Source: Atrichornis clamosus (taxonomy: Eukaryota > Chordata > Aves > Passeriformes > Menuridae). From it: DNA of 64,000 bases. Shown here piece after piece: positions 13,410 through 25,204 of this stretch. Below the pieces are notes generated by a model. It saw only the letters and a program-made list of their open reading frames with translations. It was not told where the DNA came from and did not search any database. Numbering within the stretch: position 1 is the stretch's first letter; the number at the start of each line of letters is the position of its first letter. Both the position numbers and the translations under genes were made by a program. The stretch lies in the NCBI GenBank assembly GCA_013400975.1, contig WBMZ01003252.1, positions 16,865 through 80,864 on the forward strand, given 5' to 3'.

Positions 13410-13497
13410 AGGGAGAAGAATGGACGTGGGCTTCAGATACAGATTTCAAACACAGGCACTCTTGTTACGTCCACAGCGCCTTGCCTTATGATCTTAG
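13410..13497 (+). other. Exon-like segment (acceptor plus donor), possibly MIR-derived
   Basis: A pyrimidine-rich tract ending in CTTTCAG precedes this 88-bp segment and CTTAG|GTAAGC closes it, so both splice signals are reasonable. Two of the three frames are open throughout. The 3' part (TTATGATCTTAGGTAAG and the following T-rich DNA) also lines up loosely with the core of the ancient MIR SINE, in which a donor-like site is known to arise. It may therefore be a repeat fragment with fortuitous splice signals. No protein family was recognised. Confidence 0.2.
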
Positions 13498-14189
13498 GTA
13501 AGCTTGATTTTCTTTCTTTATAATATTGATAAGGTGACTTTACCGCGTGGCATAACAGTTGCCAAGGCTAATTGATGATGGGTATGGTGCTTCCAAGGTC
13601 TGTGATCAGAAAGCTGAACAGAAAAATTACTTTCTGCATGATTTGCAATAAGGCATTCTGATCATTGTCTATCAAGTCTGGCTTCCACAATCAGAGCTAG
13701 AAAAGACTTTTAGGCACCAGCAAGTCTGTCTATTACATAGATTTACTCTGCATCCTTGTAAAACCAGCACTGGCTCCCAGCAGGGCTGACCAGGTTCTGA
13801 GATGATGAAAATGAACAGAAATGGCTGTGGTCCTCAAGAAGGCACATGCTGAGCATGCAGGAACTATATCCCTGCTTGCATCCTTCACTGCTGCCACCAC
13901 AGTAGGCAATCTGTTTTTTAGTAAGCAACACTAGATAGATCAGTTTCAGGAAATTATTTCTCCATGTCAGTCTCATTCCTGCTCTTCTAGAGAAAACTGT
14001 ATGTCAATGTTGGGAAGCAGATGAGGTGAGCTTTATCTTTAGCCTATTTTGGGTGATCTGGAGATAACCTAAAACAAGTAAAGCACCTGAAAGCCAAAGA
14101 TGGTGCCTTAACCCAGAAGAGGGAGAAAGCTGAGGAATTAATTTTGTTTATTTATTTATTTACAGTGAAGTATTTCTAGGGGCAAGACC
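13498..14189. other. Unique non-coding sequence
   Basis: No gene recognised. It includes a short (TTTA) run near 14145-14162. Confidence 0.3.
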
Positions 14190-14345
14190 TTCAGACAGCA
14201 AGGCATATTAGACATCCCGATGAAAATCAAGATCTCAGCAGAGTCCGGGCACTTAAGAGAAAAACATCTTCTGACTAAGGATTTCTAAGACTGAAAATTT
14301 TCAATTAGGTGCCTAAACACAGTTGAAGTTTCCTACAGAACAGAA
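14190..14345 (+). mobile_element. Possible old amniote interspersed repeat fragment
   Basis: The stretch around 14290-14330 contains TGAAAATTTTCAATTAGG followed by TGCCTAAAC. This resembles the TTAGGTGCCTAA-type motifs of an old interspersed repeat that I recall as common in turtle and crocodilian genomes. Only this core is recognisable and the element boundaries are guesses. Confidence 0.25.
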
Positions 14346-16063
14346 TTTTCAATGTCTTAGATATAACTTTTATATTCTTCATATATTGGCTATTAACTTG
14401 GGAAGAAGTAACTTTTCCCAAACATAAAGAGAGACTGACTCACCATCCTCTCTGGCAGTCAGAAAGATCTGTGATATTATATGACAATTATAAATAATAA
14501 AGTGTAACTGAATCATGATATGCAACTATTTTGTCCGGTTTCACATTTTGCTTCCTTTCCAGAAGTACTTGTTTCCTTAAAAGCAGTGGAAAATGTCAAA
14601 AGCAACACATTTTCAATAATTTATCTCATTTTTTAAAGATATCATATGCTTGGATTTGAGCAAATCCAAGTAGGTATGTGCTAACCTTCACAACAAAGCA
14701 GAAGATCATTCCACCCTTCTCTCCCAGAAAACAGAGCAATAGAATTTGTCATCTCAGAGTGGGCCCTATTCTGGGGAGTACTGAGTAAGGAATGCAGGTG
14801 ATAATGAATATAGGCAAGAATGACAAATTATTCTCAATTGCTACTTGCACACACAAAAATGTCACTTAGATATAGTTTTACCAGATAACACTTTTTTTTT
14901 TTTTGGCTCAGACTTAATATGATTGATTTCTGAAGAATATACGTGTATATATATACATTTCAAATGCAGTAACAGGGGAACTACTCTGCTTACTTTAAAA
15001 GGACCATTTACTAATCTTGAATTTAGCTAACCAAGCAGTGTGGCAAGGAGTTTATAAAGATTCCCATAATTCTGCCTAGAACACGATCCAAGCACAGAGC
15101 TCTTACTGTACCAGTAAGAATTTGTGACTAAAGAGAAAATATACTTGCTGAGCTGCTAGTATGATATGGATTATGTTAATTGCAGAAGAATTTTATACAT
15201 GGATTTTATTTCAAATTGTGGACATTGTCTCTTTTTATTTTGACAATGTGTGAACAGTCAGATGTGGAACTAGCTGTATAATGTGTCCTAGTTTTTCACA
15301 AAGGGAATATAATATTGATGAGAACCACAAAATAGTTTGGTCATGCTATGACATATTTTTCCTATTATTGCCATATTTCGAAAGGGTCAAGCTTAATTTT
15401 CAAAACCAGAATATTATCCTCTTTTGTCTAAGCTAATTTCAGGTCACCCAACAGTGGTAAGGAACTTTGAAAACATTCTATTGATTTTACTGATAAAATT
15501 CCCAACTCACTGTCTAATTTGGGTCTGTGATGAAATGTGCATAAAAGTAGACAGACCTGTTCTTAGAATTATTGTTATAAATTGAACTAATTCCGAGCAG
15601 AAGAGCATGAGTTATGAGTTAAAGGAAGACATCTCCACTAAGAGACTACAGAGGAGAAGAATATTTTGCAGGTTTCATTTTGTTCATTTATTTGTTCAAG
15701 TTTGCTTTTGCATGAAAAATGCCATTGTAAGAGTTAAATGAGGTTCTGACAGAGAATCCATAATTCTCCAATTTTATAGTGTTTTTGTCCCTAGTTCTTC
15801 AATCCTTTAATATATTTGGAAGAATTTCCACATAAAAGATGTTTCCTTTTTCTTCAGTGGGACTGTTAAAGTGTGCAAAGTTTAATCGAGTTCAAGTATT
15901 CTGTGTGCTGACAGAATGTTAGGAAATCAAGTCTAATGAGTGGTCAGACAGTGCAAAGAAGTAACTATAGAAATCACAGAAACCATACTGATTTATAAAA
16001 GGCTGTGTTAAGGAGTGTAGGGTTTTCTTCTCTAAGGGATCAGAATATAAGCAATGAAATGGA
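14346..16063. other. Unique AT-rich sequence
   Basis: Contains a T-run near 14890-14904 and a short TATA-rich run at 14945-14957. No exon, RNA gene or repeat family recognised. Confidence 0.3.
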
Positions 16064-16238
16064 GAAATGGTTTTCAACCTTTTTTGAATTTGCAGACAAT
16101 CCAAATATATTTTTAGTGGAAAGAAATACCCTTGCAATATATATAAACTTGCAGATTATAAAACAGCTTTTTCAGGGACCACTGACAGGAAGCCCAAGGA
16201 TTCCCAAGGGTTCACAGGCTATAAGCAAGAAATCACTG
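16064..16238 (+). mobile_element. Non-autonomous hAT DNA transposon (MITE) relic
   Basis: The left edge reads AATGGTTTTCAACCTTTTTT and the right edge reads GCAAGAAATCACTG. These are decayed versions of the hAT terminal inverted repeat CAGTGGTTCTCAACCTT and its complement. The interior keeps the order of that family: a GCAGAC-type word after the T-run, then GGGACCACTGACAGG and CCCAAGGGTTCACAGG, corresponding to the GGACCCC-rich right half. The length of about 175 bp suits an internally shrunken MITE. An 8-bp target duplication is not visible, and the copy is old. Open frames across it are meaningless. Confidence 0.5.
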
Positions 16239-16916
16239 AAATTAATAGTACCAAATTATCTACCCCATTCTAGTTTTGTTTCATAGGTTTGACATATTGT
16301 CTTGAATCTGCCTTATTAATTATCTAGACTTACATTACTATATTCCTTACATATCTAGAAATGCCAAAAAAACCACGGAAAAGTAATTTTAAAAATTTCA
16401 TTACATCTTGTCTACGAAAAATTATATTTTATGAAGGAAAGAAAAGGAACAAAACAATGATTCCATTCATATACAATGTGTCAGTAATTTATAACCAATT
16501 TATCAATGACCATGCAGCTGCATTCACTGTAGTTTAAAAAAAAAAAGCTCATATAATGCTCACATAGTCTCTGAAAGCATAGCATCTTAATAAAGGAAGA
16601 GGAAGCCACCAGAGTAATTAGAAAGGTATATTGTAGTGCATATAATGGCAGAAGGATGTTTGTATTATAGTCCAACACATCATTAAGGATACAATTGTTA
16701 TTTAATGTGGCACAATCATCTTTCTACTCTTCATGAAATCCACTTAAGTAATTACTTTTCTTAGCTCATTGGCTCTATGAACTGACAGTTTAGCAAAGTG
16801 CTATGTCTAAAGAAATACTAAATCTCCATTTTTATAATACCCTACCTTTTTAGCTTGACTGTTACTGTTTATTTGGACTGTTGCTGCTTACCTGGAATGG
16901 CTATTTTCTCATTTGG
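16239..16916. other. Unique AT-rich sequence
   Basis: No gene or repeat recognised. There is an A-run near 16536-16546. Confidence 0.3.
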
Positions 16917-16982
16917 AAAACTGGTGAGGAGAGTGGGGAGGAGAGGGGAAAACTGGAATGGGGAGGAGAGAGTGGAAAAAAA
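16917..16982 (+). repeat. Purine-rich imperfect tandem duplication
   Basis: A 66-base, almost pure purine stretch. Two imperfect copies of a unit beginning AAAACTGG and ending GGGGAGGAGAG are placed head to tail. It ends in an A-run. Confidence 0.65.
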
Positions 16983-17523
16983 ATACCAAAAGCTTACAGA
17001 ACTGGCTTTAAAAATGTAAATATTAAATTAAAATGTCCGCTTCCTTTTTCTCTACAGGGTACCCCTTTCCCCCAGACTTAGTTTTGAAACAAATACACAT
17101 AAGCATCTGCCAAATTAATTGCTTGTACAAAGTTTAATAATTTTTATTTCTGTTAGGAGCAGAACTGTAGCTCAGTAGTGCAACACCTTGAGTTGCTTCT
17201 AATCTCTTTTTTGGAGGAATAGTTTTACAAAGCACAGTTTTCAAGATGTAGGGGAGTACTCTTTTATGAAACTTAGTGATGAACATTAAATAACATTATT
17301 TTACTTTATAATCTTTTTGCACTTATGAATGCAATAATATAGGGGAGCAAACATCATTTATATACTCAAAACTCATTCATTTTTTTCCTGTCATGCATAT
17401 GTTAATATAAAGTTCAAGACCATTCTGCAGAGCAAGCCCAACATTTAGCAGACACCGCACTGTAGTGCAACATTTAAATTGCCCAACAGAATGTTTTCAT
17501 TTTTTTTCATTTTAAACTTTAAG
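16983..17523. other. Unique AT-rich sequence
   Basis: Nothing recognised apart from a pyrimidine-rich run that forms the possible acceptor of the next entry. Confidence 0.3.
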
Positions 17524-17574
17524 CTCTCTTTCAAAGGATGTTGTTGTCTTCGTGTTTGCTAGCATTACAACAAG
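17524..17574 (+). other. Possible 51-bp micro-exon
   Basis: Upstream lies T-rich DNA ending in TTTAAG. Downstream is a consensus donor, ACAAG|GTAAGT. The 51 bp keep one frame open across 16 full codons plus two bases. The donor is strong but the acceptor (AAG rather than CAG or TAG) is mediocre. Short exons of this kind arise by chance in AT-rich DNA. No protein was recognised. Confidence 0.15.
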
Positions 17575-18089
17575 GTAAGTCTGAAATACGTTTATCTTAT
17601 TTGGTAGATCTATATTTGATGCTCTTTGTTTGAAAAGAAGTGTCAGCTGTATTTTACCTTATTATATAAAAAAGTTTCAGAATTTAATTAAGGGTCAAGT
17701 ACCCGCTGTAGATAAATGCAACAGCTAGAGCATATTTCTGATCTCTCTGAAGACTGCAATCATGAAAATTATTATCATTGAGTAAAACTGGTCTCAATGA
17801 TGGTGACTGGGAGATGGAATCTGTTTTAGTCAGCCATAATTTACATAATAATGGGTTCTGAGTTTTCATCAGCACCTTTTGTTTTTACAGTGCTTACTGC
17901 TACAGTAAATTGTCAAAATGTCATTCCTATCCAATCAGCCAGAAAATATCAACAGTAAACAAGGCACAAGAAGAAATCTCTGATTTAAAGTGTGGTGGAA
18001 GAAATAGTAAAACAGGACACTGGAATAGTTGCAGTCTTATTCTGTTATTTTCAACAACACTGCTTAACAACTTATGAAAAATTATTTTT
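17575..18089. other. Unique AT-rich sequence
   Basis: Nothing recognised beyond scattered ATTA words. Confidence 0.3.
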
Positions 18090-18170
18090 TAATGAAACAA
18101 TGCCACAGAGGGGAAGTGACGTGATTAAAAAAATCTCAGAAAACTGTTAGGTAACTGGTTTGTTTACATT
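18090..18170 (-). mobile_element. MIR-like SINE fragment
   Basis: Read on the plus strand, AATGAAACAATGCCACAGAG followed by GGGAAGTGACGTG lines up with the complement of the MIR core (GAGGAAACTGAGGCACAGAG, then GTTAAGTAACTTG). The flanking part is too decayed to follow. MIR is an old amniote SINE and survives in small numbers in birds. Confidence 0.35.
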
Positions 18171-19024
18171 TATGTTTTTCATTACCTGTTTGTTTCTTCT
18201 TCCATGTGGCAATCTATTTCACTTCTACAGGCAAAATAGACTCAACTGAAAAATTATTGCAGTCTGGGTAGCCTCAGACCTACAAGTGCCCAAAAGCAAC
18301 TTAATCAAGATAAATACTGAGTTCTAATAAAAATTCTAGCCCAAATGAATCTATCTTCTCTCTCTCTAACAAACACACAAAGCCTGATAGTATTTAAGTT
18401 GAAATGAATTCAGTGTAACTTTCTACCACCCTCTAAAATTCACAGAAGTGCAAGAAGAGGAGGAGCATGACTAAGTCACAGTGTAGGCTTTATAGCCGTC
18501 GTATTTATACACTACATTCGAATTAAAAGATTCACATTGTCTTTGAAATAAAAATGAATAAAGTGGCATCCTGCCAAAGACAACCAGAAGCCACCCTTGT
18601 GTGGAACTGAAATACTTGGCTCAAGTAGTACTTAATTTATTTTCATAAAATGACAAGTTGTATAAATGTATCTTTAAAACAGTGGCAAAAACTTTAAAAA
18701 TAGTTTCTTTGCATTGTGATCCATAAAGTTGACACAGTCATCGCCTGTATATGAACAGAACAAAACCTGATAAATGTTTTCAAGGAGGACTTCCAGCACT
18801 GTGTTAAAAATCTTCAAAAGATGTGATCACATAGTTGAGTCACTACAGAAAAGGCTCACAGCACCTTCTTTTGAAAATGAATAAGAGTTTTAAAATCTAT
18901 TGAAATGAAGTGTTGACATAAGGAAAAATTTTGTAGAGCCTTCAGGTTTCTTTACCATTCACTTTATTTTACTTGGCTACTTTTAATTTTTTTCCCACTT
19001 CTTCTCTTTGAAAATCCTGCATTG
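18171..19024. other. Unique AT-rich sequence
   Basis: A short (CT) run occurs near 18357-18366. No gene or repeat family was recognised. Confidence 0.3.
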
Positions 19025-19480
19025 TCCAAGCCCTTTCGATTAAGCAGCTTGCCTGAATGAAAGGAGTGTGATGAGGTGGCGGTGCATCAATAAACAGGGT
19101 GCCTCTCAAAGCGGGACAGAACGCTGAGAAATAGGGCTGATCAGTGGTAATTACTCTGACACTTCATGCAGTACAGGGAATTAACTCCCAGGACTTTGGG
19201 CCGAATGGAGAAGTAGTAGTTGATGTTCCACATTGTGAATGCCTCAGTGCCTGAACCCATTATGAGTTTAAACAGAGATGGGAATTCACTATATACAGGG
19301 TTTTTTCTTTCTTTTCCCCCACCCCCCAGTTAGAAATGTGAAGCAGAGTGCAGAAAACAGAAATAATTTGGGGTGTTGAGCTGGCTCCATTTCTGTATTT
19401 TTGCTAAGGTCTTTGCATTAATTTTTCATTAAATCACAAATAATTCAATAAAGGGATGCTCAAAACAACCATATTTATGG
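19025..19480. promoter_or_regulatory. Candidate conserved non-coding element
   Basis: Starts at about CCCTTTCGATTAAGCAG and continues through complex sequence with retained CpGs (TTCGATT, GGCGG, AGCGGG, AACGCTG, GCCGAA). It also holds GGTAATTACTC, TTAACTCC and GAGTTTAAAC-type words. There is no ORF of note and no splice pair. CpG retention in otherwise CpG-poor DNA favours constraint or low methylation. This is inferred, not demonstrated. Confidence 0.3.
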
Positions 19481-19930
19481 GAATCCACCGATTATGTTGA
19501 GCAAGACACCCATATGCCAAGTTAAGGAAGTGGAATTGCTCTAAGGCAGACCTGCAGAAACCAGGGTACACAAAAACACATAGCAGGAGAGGAAATACAG
19601 CTAAAAAGGCAACTAGTTAGCAGCTGCCACTATGACCTTTAACTGCATCCATGGTAACTGGACTAAAGATGGAGTTCCATTTTATTATTCTCACACCCAC
19701 AATGTTAAGCCTATGAATCCCATCGCAATTTAATGGCTGAAATCAGAAGGCAGATCTGTGTTCATTGGACCAGTGCCGACATCCTCTTAGCTAATGAGTG
19801 CAATAAACATTTTCATGCCAGGAAACCAATGCAAGTGGAAATATTATGCCATGCAGAAATCTATCCCCCAAACACAAAGAAATGGTCAGTAAAGTCAGTC
19901 CTTTATGTTCATTTGCATATACTGTAATTT
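19481..19930. promoter_or_regulatory. Second candidate conserved element in the 19-20 kb block
   Basis: The part from about 19720 onward is complex and repeat-free, with AGTGCAATAAAC, GCTAATGAG and ATTTGCAT words. A 64-codon ORF crosses it without any domain. ATTTGCAT near 19911 is a POU octamer-like site. Confidence 0.22.
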
Positions 19931-21750
19931 TTCAGGGTTTAGACCACTCATCTTTAAAGCAGGAAGATATTTAACTCATATATTCTGAAATACTGTGGCA
20001 TGCAACAGCATTCAATTTATATTAAGGATCGTGGGAAGAATTACATATTCCAGAGTTAATGACTATAGCTGCCTCCAATTATTTTCCTAAAGGAATCTTA
20101 TATTTTTAAAAACTATTTTTGCTTTCATGCACTTAAAATATATTTCATCCATTTGCAGGCTATGTTCAGTACCACCAGCTGAGCAAAAGACAGTAAACCA
20201 GCAAACTCTTTCAAGAAGAAAAAGGGCTTTGTTCTAACTTTTGTTGCTATTGTAATGTGACTCATACAGTTTTCCTTAAGCATCAGTGACAACAGTGTCA
20301 TATCTTTGTCATGTGAGCTGAAAGTCAAACATATATCATCCTTATTTGGGCTGTAGAAACAGAGCAACAACAACAGTGGTTAAAAGGATCTGTGCTGGAT
20401 GTGACTTTGAAACCTCAAGCACTTCCACCTCTCAAGTTCTGTGTCGACCTGTAAAACCAACAATGAGAGGTATGGAGTGGAGCTAAGAATTGATTTATAA
20501 GCCTTTACCTGGAAAAAAGAAAAAAAAAAAGGGATAACGATGAGGAGTAGCCATAATTATTTTAAAAAATCTTAAATATAGCAGTTTAGCCACATTGAGC
20601 TGTTCTGTCATTTATCTGTCTTAGCTCACAGCTTCTCCTAAAGAAGGAGCATCATTCTAATAGCACAACAGACCAGGGTGAAGAAGGAAACTCTGAATGC
20701 ATAAATGTGCAGCTGGGAAATGAAGGTCACCAAAATCTCCTTGAACTCTTGGGTAAACCCACTGTATTTGCTTCAAAGTGGTGCAGTCAAAGACATAAAA
20801 CTACATTAGTACACTCATAAAGAGCATTATGTGAAATATCCCTGCCTCTCACAGTCAACTTCCTCCTCTATCTTAAAATACCCAGAATTTTATTTTTGTT
20901 AAAATGTTAGCATGGCATAAGGAGAGAGGGCTTAATGACTTCCCTTGACAAGAACTACATGTATTTTTTTTCTTATGGAATACGGCCAAATATCCTTTGT
21001 AATAAAAAGCTTGAACTATTTTGCTAACAGAAGCCGCTTGTTCTGGTAACTGTAAAGGTCAGACAGAAAATAATTTTGGTGTTTCTTATCTTTTAAAATA
21101 ATGTCACTTTTTATCATTACGGTAACATTTTTGGACAACAAAGAAAAGAGAAAACAGTAGATGTGATACCCCAGACCACCAGGTACACTATTTCTTAAAA
21201 GACACTAAGTTATAAAAGCTGTTAGCCAATTATACCAAAGACTGGAAATGTCACAAAAGCCAATGAAATCTCCCTGGTAATGTTAAAAAATAATATGCTT
21301 TGGATCATACTGTATATTAAATGACAACTGTCAATTTAAAAAAGAAGTACTCCAAAATCTTTGATGCATGACAATTTAGAAGTTGAAACACACTGTTCTT
21401 ACCATTTAATATCTTTGAAATAAAAAGCTTTTGACATGTTAACTAATGTGAAGGAATAAGTGCTCCTCTCATTTCCCTAACACAGTACTGGACTGCACAG
21501 AGTAGCTTTTTGTGACAAATGTCATAAGAAGCAAGATGGTATGTAACCATTTTATTAAGTATATGCATTTATAACTATTACATTAGGTAACAGTAGAGAC
21601 AGGTGAGATTTTTCTATCCTAAATATTGTTCTTTTGTACATGCAGTATTTATTTCAGTTAAAATGGGCATTTGAATAGGCACTGATTGTCAATATTATCT
21701 AATCCATTCTTCTGTCTGGGGTTGTAGTACAGCATGATTCAGAGGAAGCT
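19931..21750. other. Unique AT-rich sequence
   Basis: Mostly AT-rich, with A-runs at 20514-20531. The part around 21500-21720 is complex and could hold further regulatory sequence. No exon or transposon recognised. Confidence 0.3.
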
Positions 21751-22020
21751 GTCAGTGTCTGAATGTGCAACAATTCCAGCATAAAAGGTCTTTGAACTGC
21801 ATGTTAGTTGTCTTTTTATTGTTCTGTTTCTTTGTTTGTTTTCCCCAAAAATAGAAGCAATTTACAATCTCTAGCTTCAGGCACCTGGACTGAGTGGCTC
21901 CCAGGTAGCTAAGGAAATCTGCCCCAGGCGGTGCTGGATAGTGCCAGGTGCGTAGCTTCAGCTGGGCTCCCAGAGTCATCCACCTTGCAGGATGCTTCCT
22001 CCTACCCTAGGAGTGCATCT
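21751..22020. other. GC-richer segment, possibly an old repeat
   Basis: The stretch at about 21870-22010 is richer in G and C and carries CAGGCACCT and CCAGGTGCG. These recall GGCACCT-type words in old sauropsid interspersed repeats. A 75-codon minus-strand ORF runs through it with no domain. I could not identify a family. Confidence 0.2.
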
Positions 22021-24489
22021 CAGCAGTTAATGCAGTGGCTCAAATACGTGTGCCTTGACTGGGTCCCAATTGGAATCCTCCTGTTTTAAGGATAATCTGA
22101 ATTTGAATCCTATCAGGTGTAAAGTCTTCTCCTGCCACTGAAAAATGGAGCTCAGTAATGACATTCAGACAAAAGCCTGACCCTAGGTAAAAGGGGATGT
22201 TAGAGAGTCTAAGCCATAGGTGGTCAAATAATGCAAAGGTGACTCAGTGGACACATTTAAGGTACGAATTCTGAGTTGTCTAAATTAACACCCTGTAAAA
22301 AGGAAGATTGGGTAGCTAAATAAATAGGAAGTTGCTAGGTGTGTTGACTGACTTTAATGAAATGTGAGTGTGTGTGCTAATTGTTACGCACAGCATGGAT
22401 GTGGTTTTGTGGTCCTGAAAGTATCATGTTGAAGATCTACATTGCACAGTGGTTGGCAGACTATGCTTGAAGGTGATTCAAAGACAAACCTGCGCCTCAA
22501 TAAAGGAAAAGGAAAAGTCATAAGCAGTGTAGACCCCACCAACTGGCATCACTGGACTCTGGGGAAAAGATTAGTTCCTGAACCTCTTCTAATTGCTAGT
22601 GTAGACACAGGTCAGGAAGACTGCTGTATATTGCCTCAGATCAGCTGTAGATATTTCTCAATTATTTTGCTAAAGAGCAAAGCACAAGATAACCATACCA
22701 AGGCTTGGAAATTTTATGAACAAAATCAGTAAGTCTTTATACTTATGCTGTATTCACCAGTATAAAATGAAATAGCAGATGAAAGGGTGGTACCACAGTT
22801 GTGAAGAGGGTAGTAAACATGATCAGCTGGGAAATGTTTCCGATCCCAAAAGCAAGAGCAAAAGACAGAAAACAGTCTTGATGGAACACTGGTTGCACAG
22901 TACATTTGAAGGTGAAGGTTTTGCTGTTGTGGAATACGGGGACGCCTTAGGACTTTGTTCTGTTAGGCCAGTGACCTGCACTGATGGAGTGGGCTCCATC
23001 TCATGGGTAGGGTAAATACCATCTTTGGTTGGAGTAGGTGAATGATACAAAATGACGTTACTAATTGAAGACTTTGTGTTGAGAAATTTAATATGGACTT
23101 AATTAGAACCTACAAAGTGCAGAAAATTAATATAAGCAGCTGGAGGAACCAAGCAAAAATGTATGACAAACACCACTATAAACAGGATGGCATTTTTAAT
23201 TTTTGCCAAAGAAAATAATCGACATATATTGCAGAACTTTCAGAAAGCTGAGATGGAAAAACTGTTCACTGTGCTGTTTAAAGTGCATACTTGTTAAAAA
23301 ATGTTTCTGGTTTGAATCTGATAAAGTAAAATTATATATTTAGGTGTGCTTTGTGGATAATTATTTTTTATTATTTGATAAAGACTTTATTTCATTCCAG
23401 GTAAATATGAATAGGTGTATTTTTTCTTTCTATTTAAATATTATAGAAAAATAACATTTTAAAGAACATTTGGATTTACTCTTAATAGCAAAATATATAT
23501 CTAGGTGCTTAGAAAGCGCGGTGAAACTTCAGAAATTATACAGTAAAAATTATTTTATCTCAGTGCTTGCACCATTTTCTGTGAGACAAGAGAACAGGAG
23601 CTGTATTTCCAATCAAGAAGAGGGAGATCTGAGCTTTCCTTCCCCACCTCATGGGTGTCTGATATATATGGATGTAAAAATTTAAGAAAGCAGACTCCTA
23701 TCTGGTTTTAGCATGACATTTAAATCCTGCCAGACCTGGTTGCCATACAACTGTTGGTACAGGTCATCCCAAATTCTGCAATACTTTTACATGCATCAAA
23801 ACTAATGTCTTTAGGAGACTTAACCATTCCAAGGTAAAAAACCGTTCAGGGCTACTGGTATTGCATAAAGATAATGGAGAAGATTCCCCATTAGTAATCA
23901 AAGAGGGTACTGAACAACAAAAACAAGTGATTAACATTCTGAAATCAGCAGTACTAGATAACCAGCACTTAAGAATTCCTAAGAGCAGCTGGAGAAATGT
24001 TCAGTACATTGAAGATAATTCTGAACAAGTCCTAACGTAAGAAATGCTATAGAAAGTAACCAGACAATATTGCTTGTCAGACCCCTTCTGCTGTTGCTAC
24101 TCTTATGCAAAAAAAAGCGAAGTTAACGGGATATTTATCCTCTGATTTCACAGGAACTGGTACCAGAGTAATAATTGCAAGTGTTTAGCGAAAAGTCCAG
24201 AAATCAGCATAAAAATACTCCTGGAAAAATTTATGGATAAATCATTGATAAAAACCAAAGAGAGCACTGTGGAGGTGGAAAGGAATGCTTAGTAAACTAG
24301 GTTATTGGAAATAAGATGCTTTAATACAGCCCAGTCCTTACTTACCTTTCTAAATGAGGATGGAAACCACAGAATAGAAAAGAGTGGCTTAAAGTACAGA
24401 GGATTAATACTGGATGAGCAACCAAAAATTAACTCAGAATAGCATGATATACAGAAACCCTGACATGATTGCTGAATGGTCACTGAGGG
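22021..24489. other. Unique sequence; last part may be decayed CR1
   Basis: No gene was recognised. From about 24200 a plus-strand reading resembles ILLEKFMDKSLIK, like the reverse-transcriptase motif KILEKI of CR1 ORF2. The CR1 that follows may thus begin earlier, with an internal gap. The remainder (22021-24190) is unremarkable. Confidence 0.25.
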
Positions 24490-25085
24490 AGCAGGAGAGC
24501 TGATCTTTCTGTTATAACTGGTGGAGGACAATGCTGGAGCATTGCACCCACTCTGCAGTCCTCATGTTCAGAAACACACAGTGAAGTTACTGGAGAGGGT
24601 AGAGAAGAAATACAGAAATGTTTTTAAAATTGGGAAAAAATGCCTTCTGGTGAGAGATTTGGATCTTTCTGTTTATGAAGCAGAAGATTGAGAGGTGACT
24701 TGCTTATAGCATATATACCTTCTCAGGCAGAAAATAATGGATATGAAAGGACTCTGTAATCTAGTGGAGGAAGGCATAATAAGAACCAAAGGCTGGAGCC
24801 TGAAGCCAGATGAATTCAAATTGGAAATAAGGCACACACTTTTAATGCTGATAGCTATTAGCTATCAGAACACATTATAGAGGGAAGTGGTGGATTTTCC
24901 ATCTCCTGAGATCTTCAAATCAAGATTAGATAACTCTCAGGAAGATATACTTTAGCTGTAGAGAAACTATTTGGCTTAAGGTAGGGATAACTGTGTGAAA
25001 GATAAGTGCCTGTGATCAAGAAGAAAGTAGATTAGATGATCTAAGAGTTCCTCTTTGCTTCTTGCACTATGAAAATTTGAAAACC
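24490..25085 (+). mobile_element. CR1 LINE 3' fragment, old (turtle/archosaur type)
   Basis: The word order follows the 3' end of old CR1 elements closely: CTGGAGCATTGCACCC, then TACTGGAGAGGGTAGAGAAG, AGATTGAGAGGTGACTTG and AGAACCAAAGGCTGG. After these come AAATTGGAAATAAGGC, GGGAAGTGGTGGATT, TCTTCAAATCAAGATTAGA and TTAGATGATCTAAGAGTTCC. The encoded reverse transcriptase end is broken by stops and frameshifts. The copy is truncated at its 5' end, as is usual for CR1, and lacks clear terminal octamer repeats. It is decayed and non-functional. Confidence 0.85.
24849..24867. repeat. Perfect short hairpin inside the CR1
   Basis: TGATAGCTATTAGCTATCA is a 9-bp perfect inverted repeat around a single T. 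It sits where old CR1 copies usually read like GTGAGGGTAATTAACCATTGG, so it probably arose by local mutation. Confidence 0.8.
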
Positions 25086-25204
25086 TGCAATATGTAGCTG
25101 GGAGTTAATCTGAGTCTTCCACCCCAGATTTAGTCCAATCAGATTACCGGTGCATTGAAGTGAAATTCATACCCCATCCCTCACTCTTTTATATTCCTTT
25201 GCAG
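25086..25204. other. Spacer with a splice-acceptor-like pyrimidine tract
   Basis: Ends in CTTTTATATTCCTTTGCAG at 25204, a good acceptor by itself. Confidence 0.3.
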
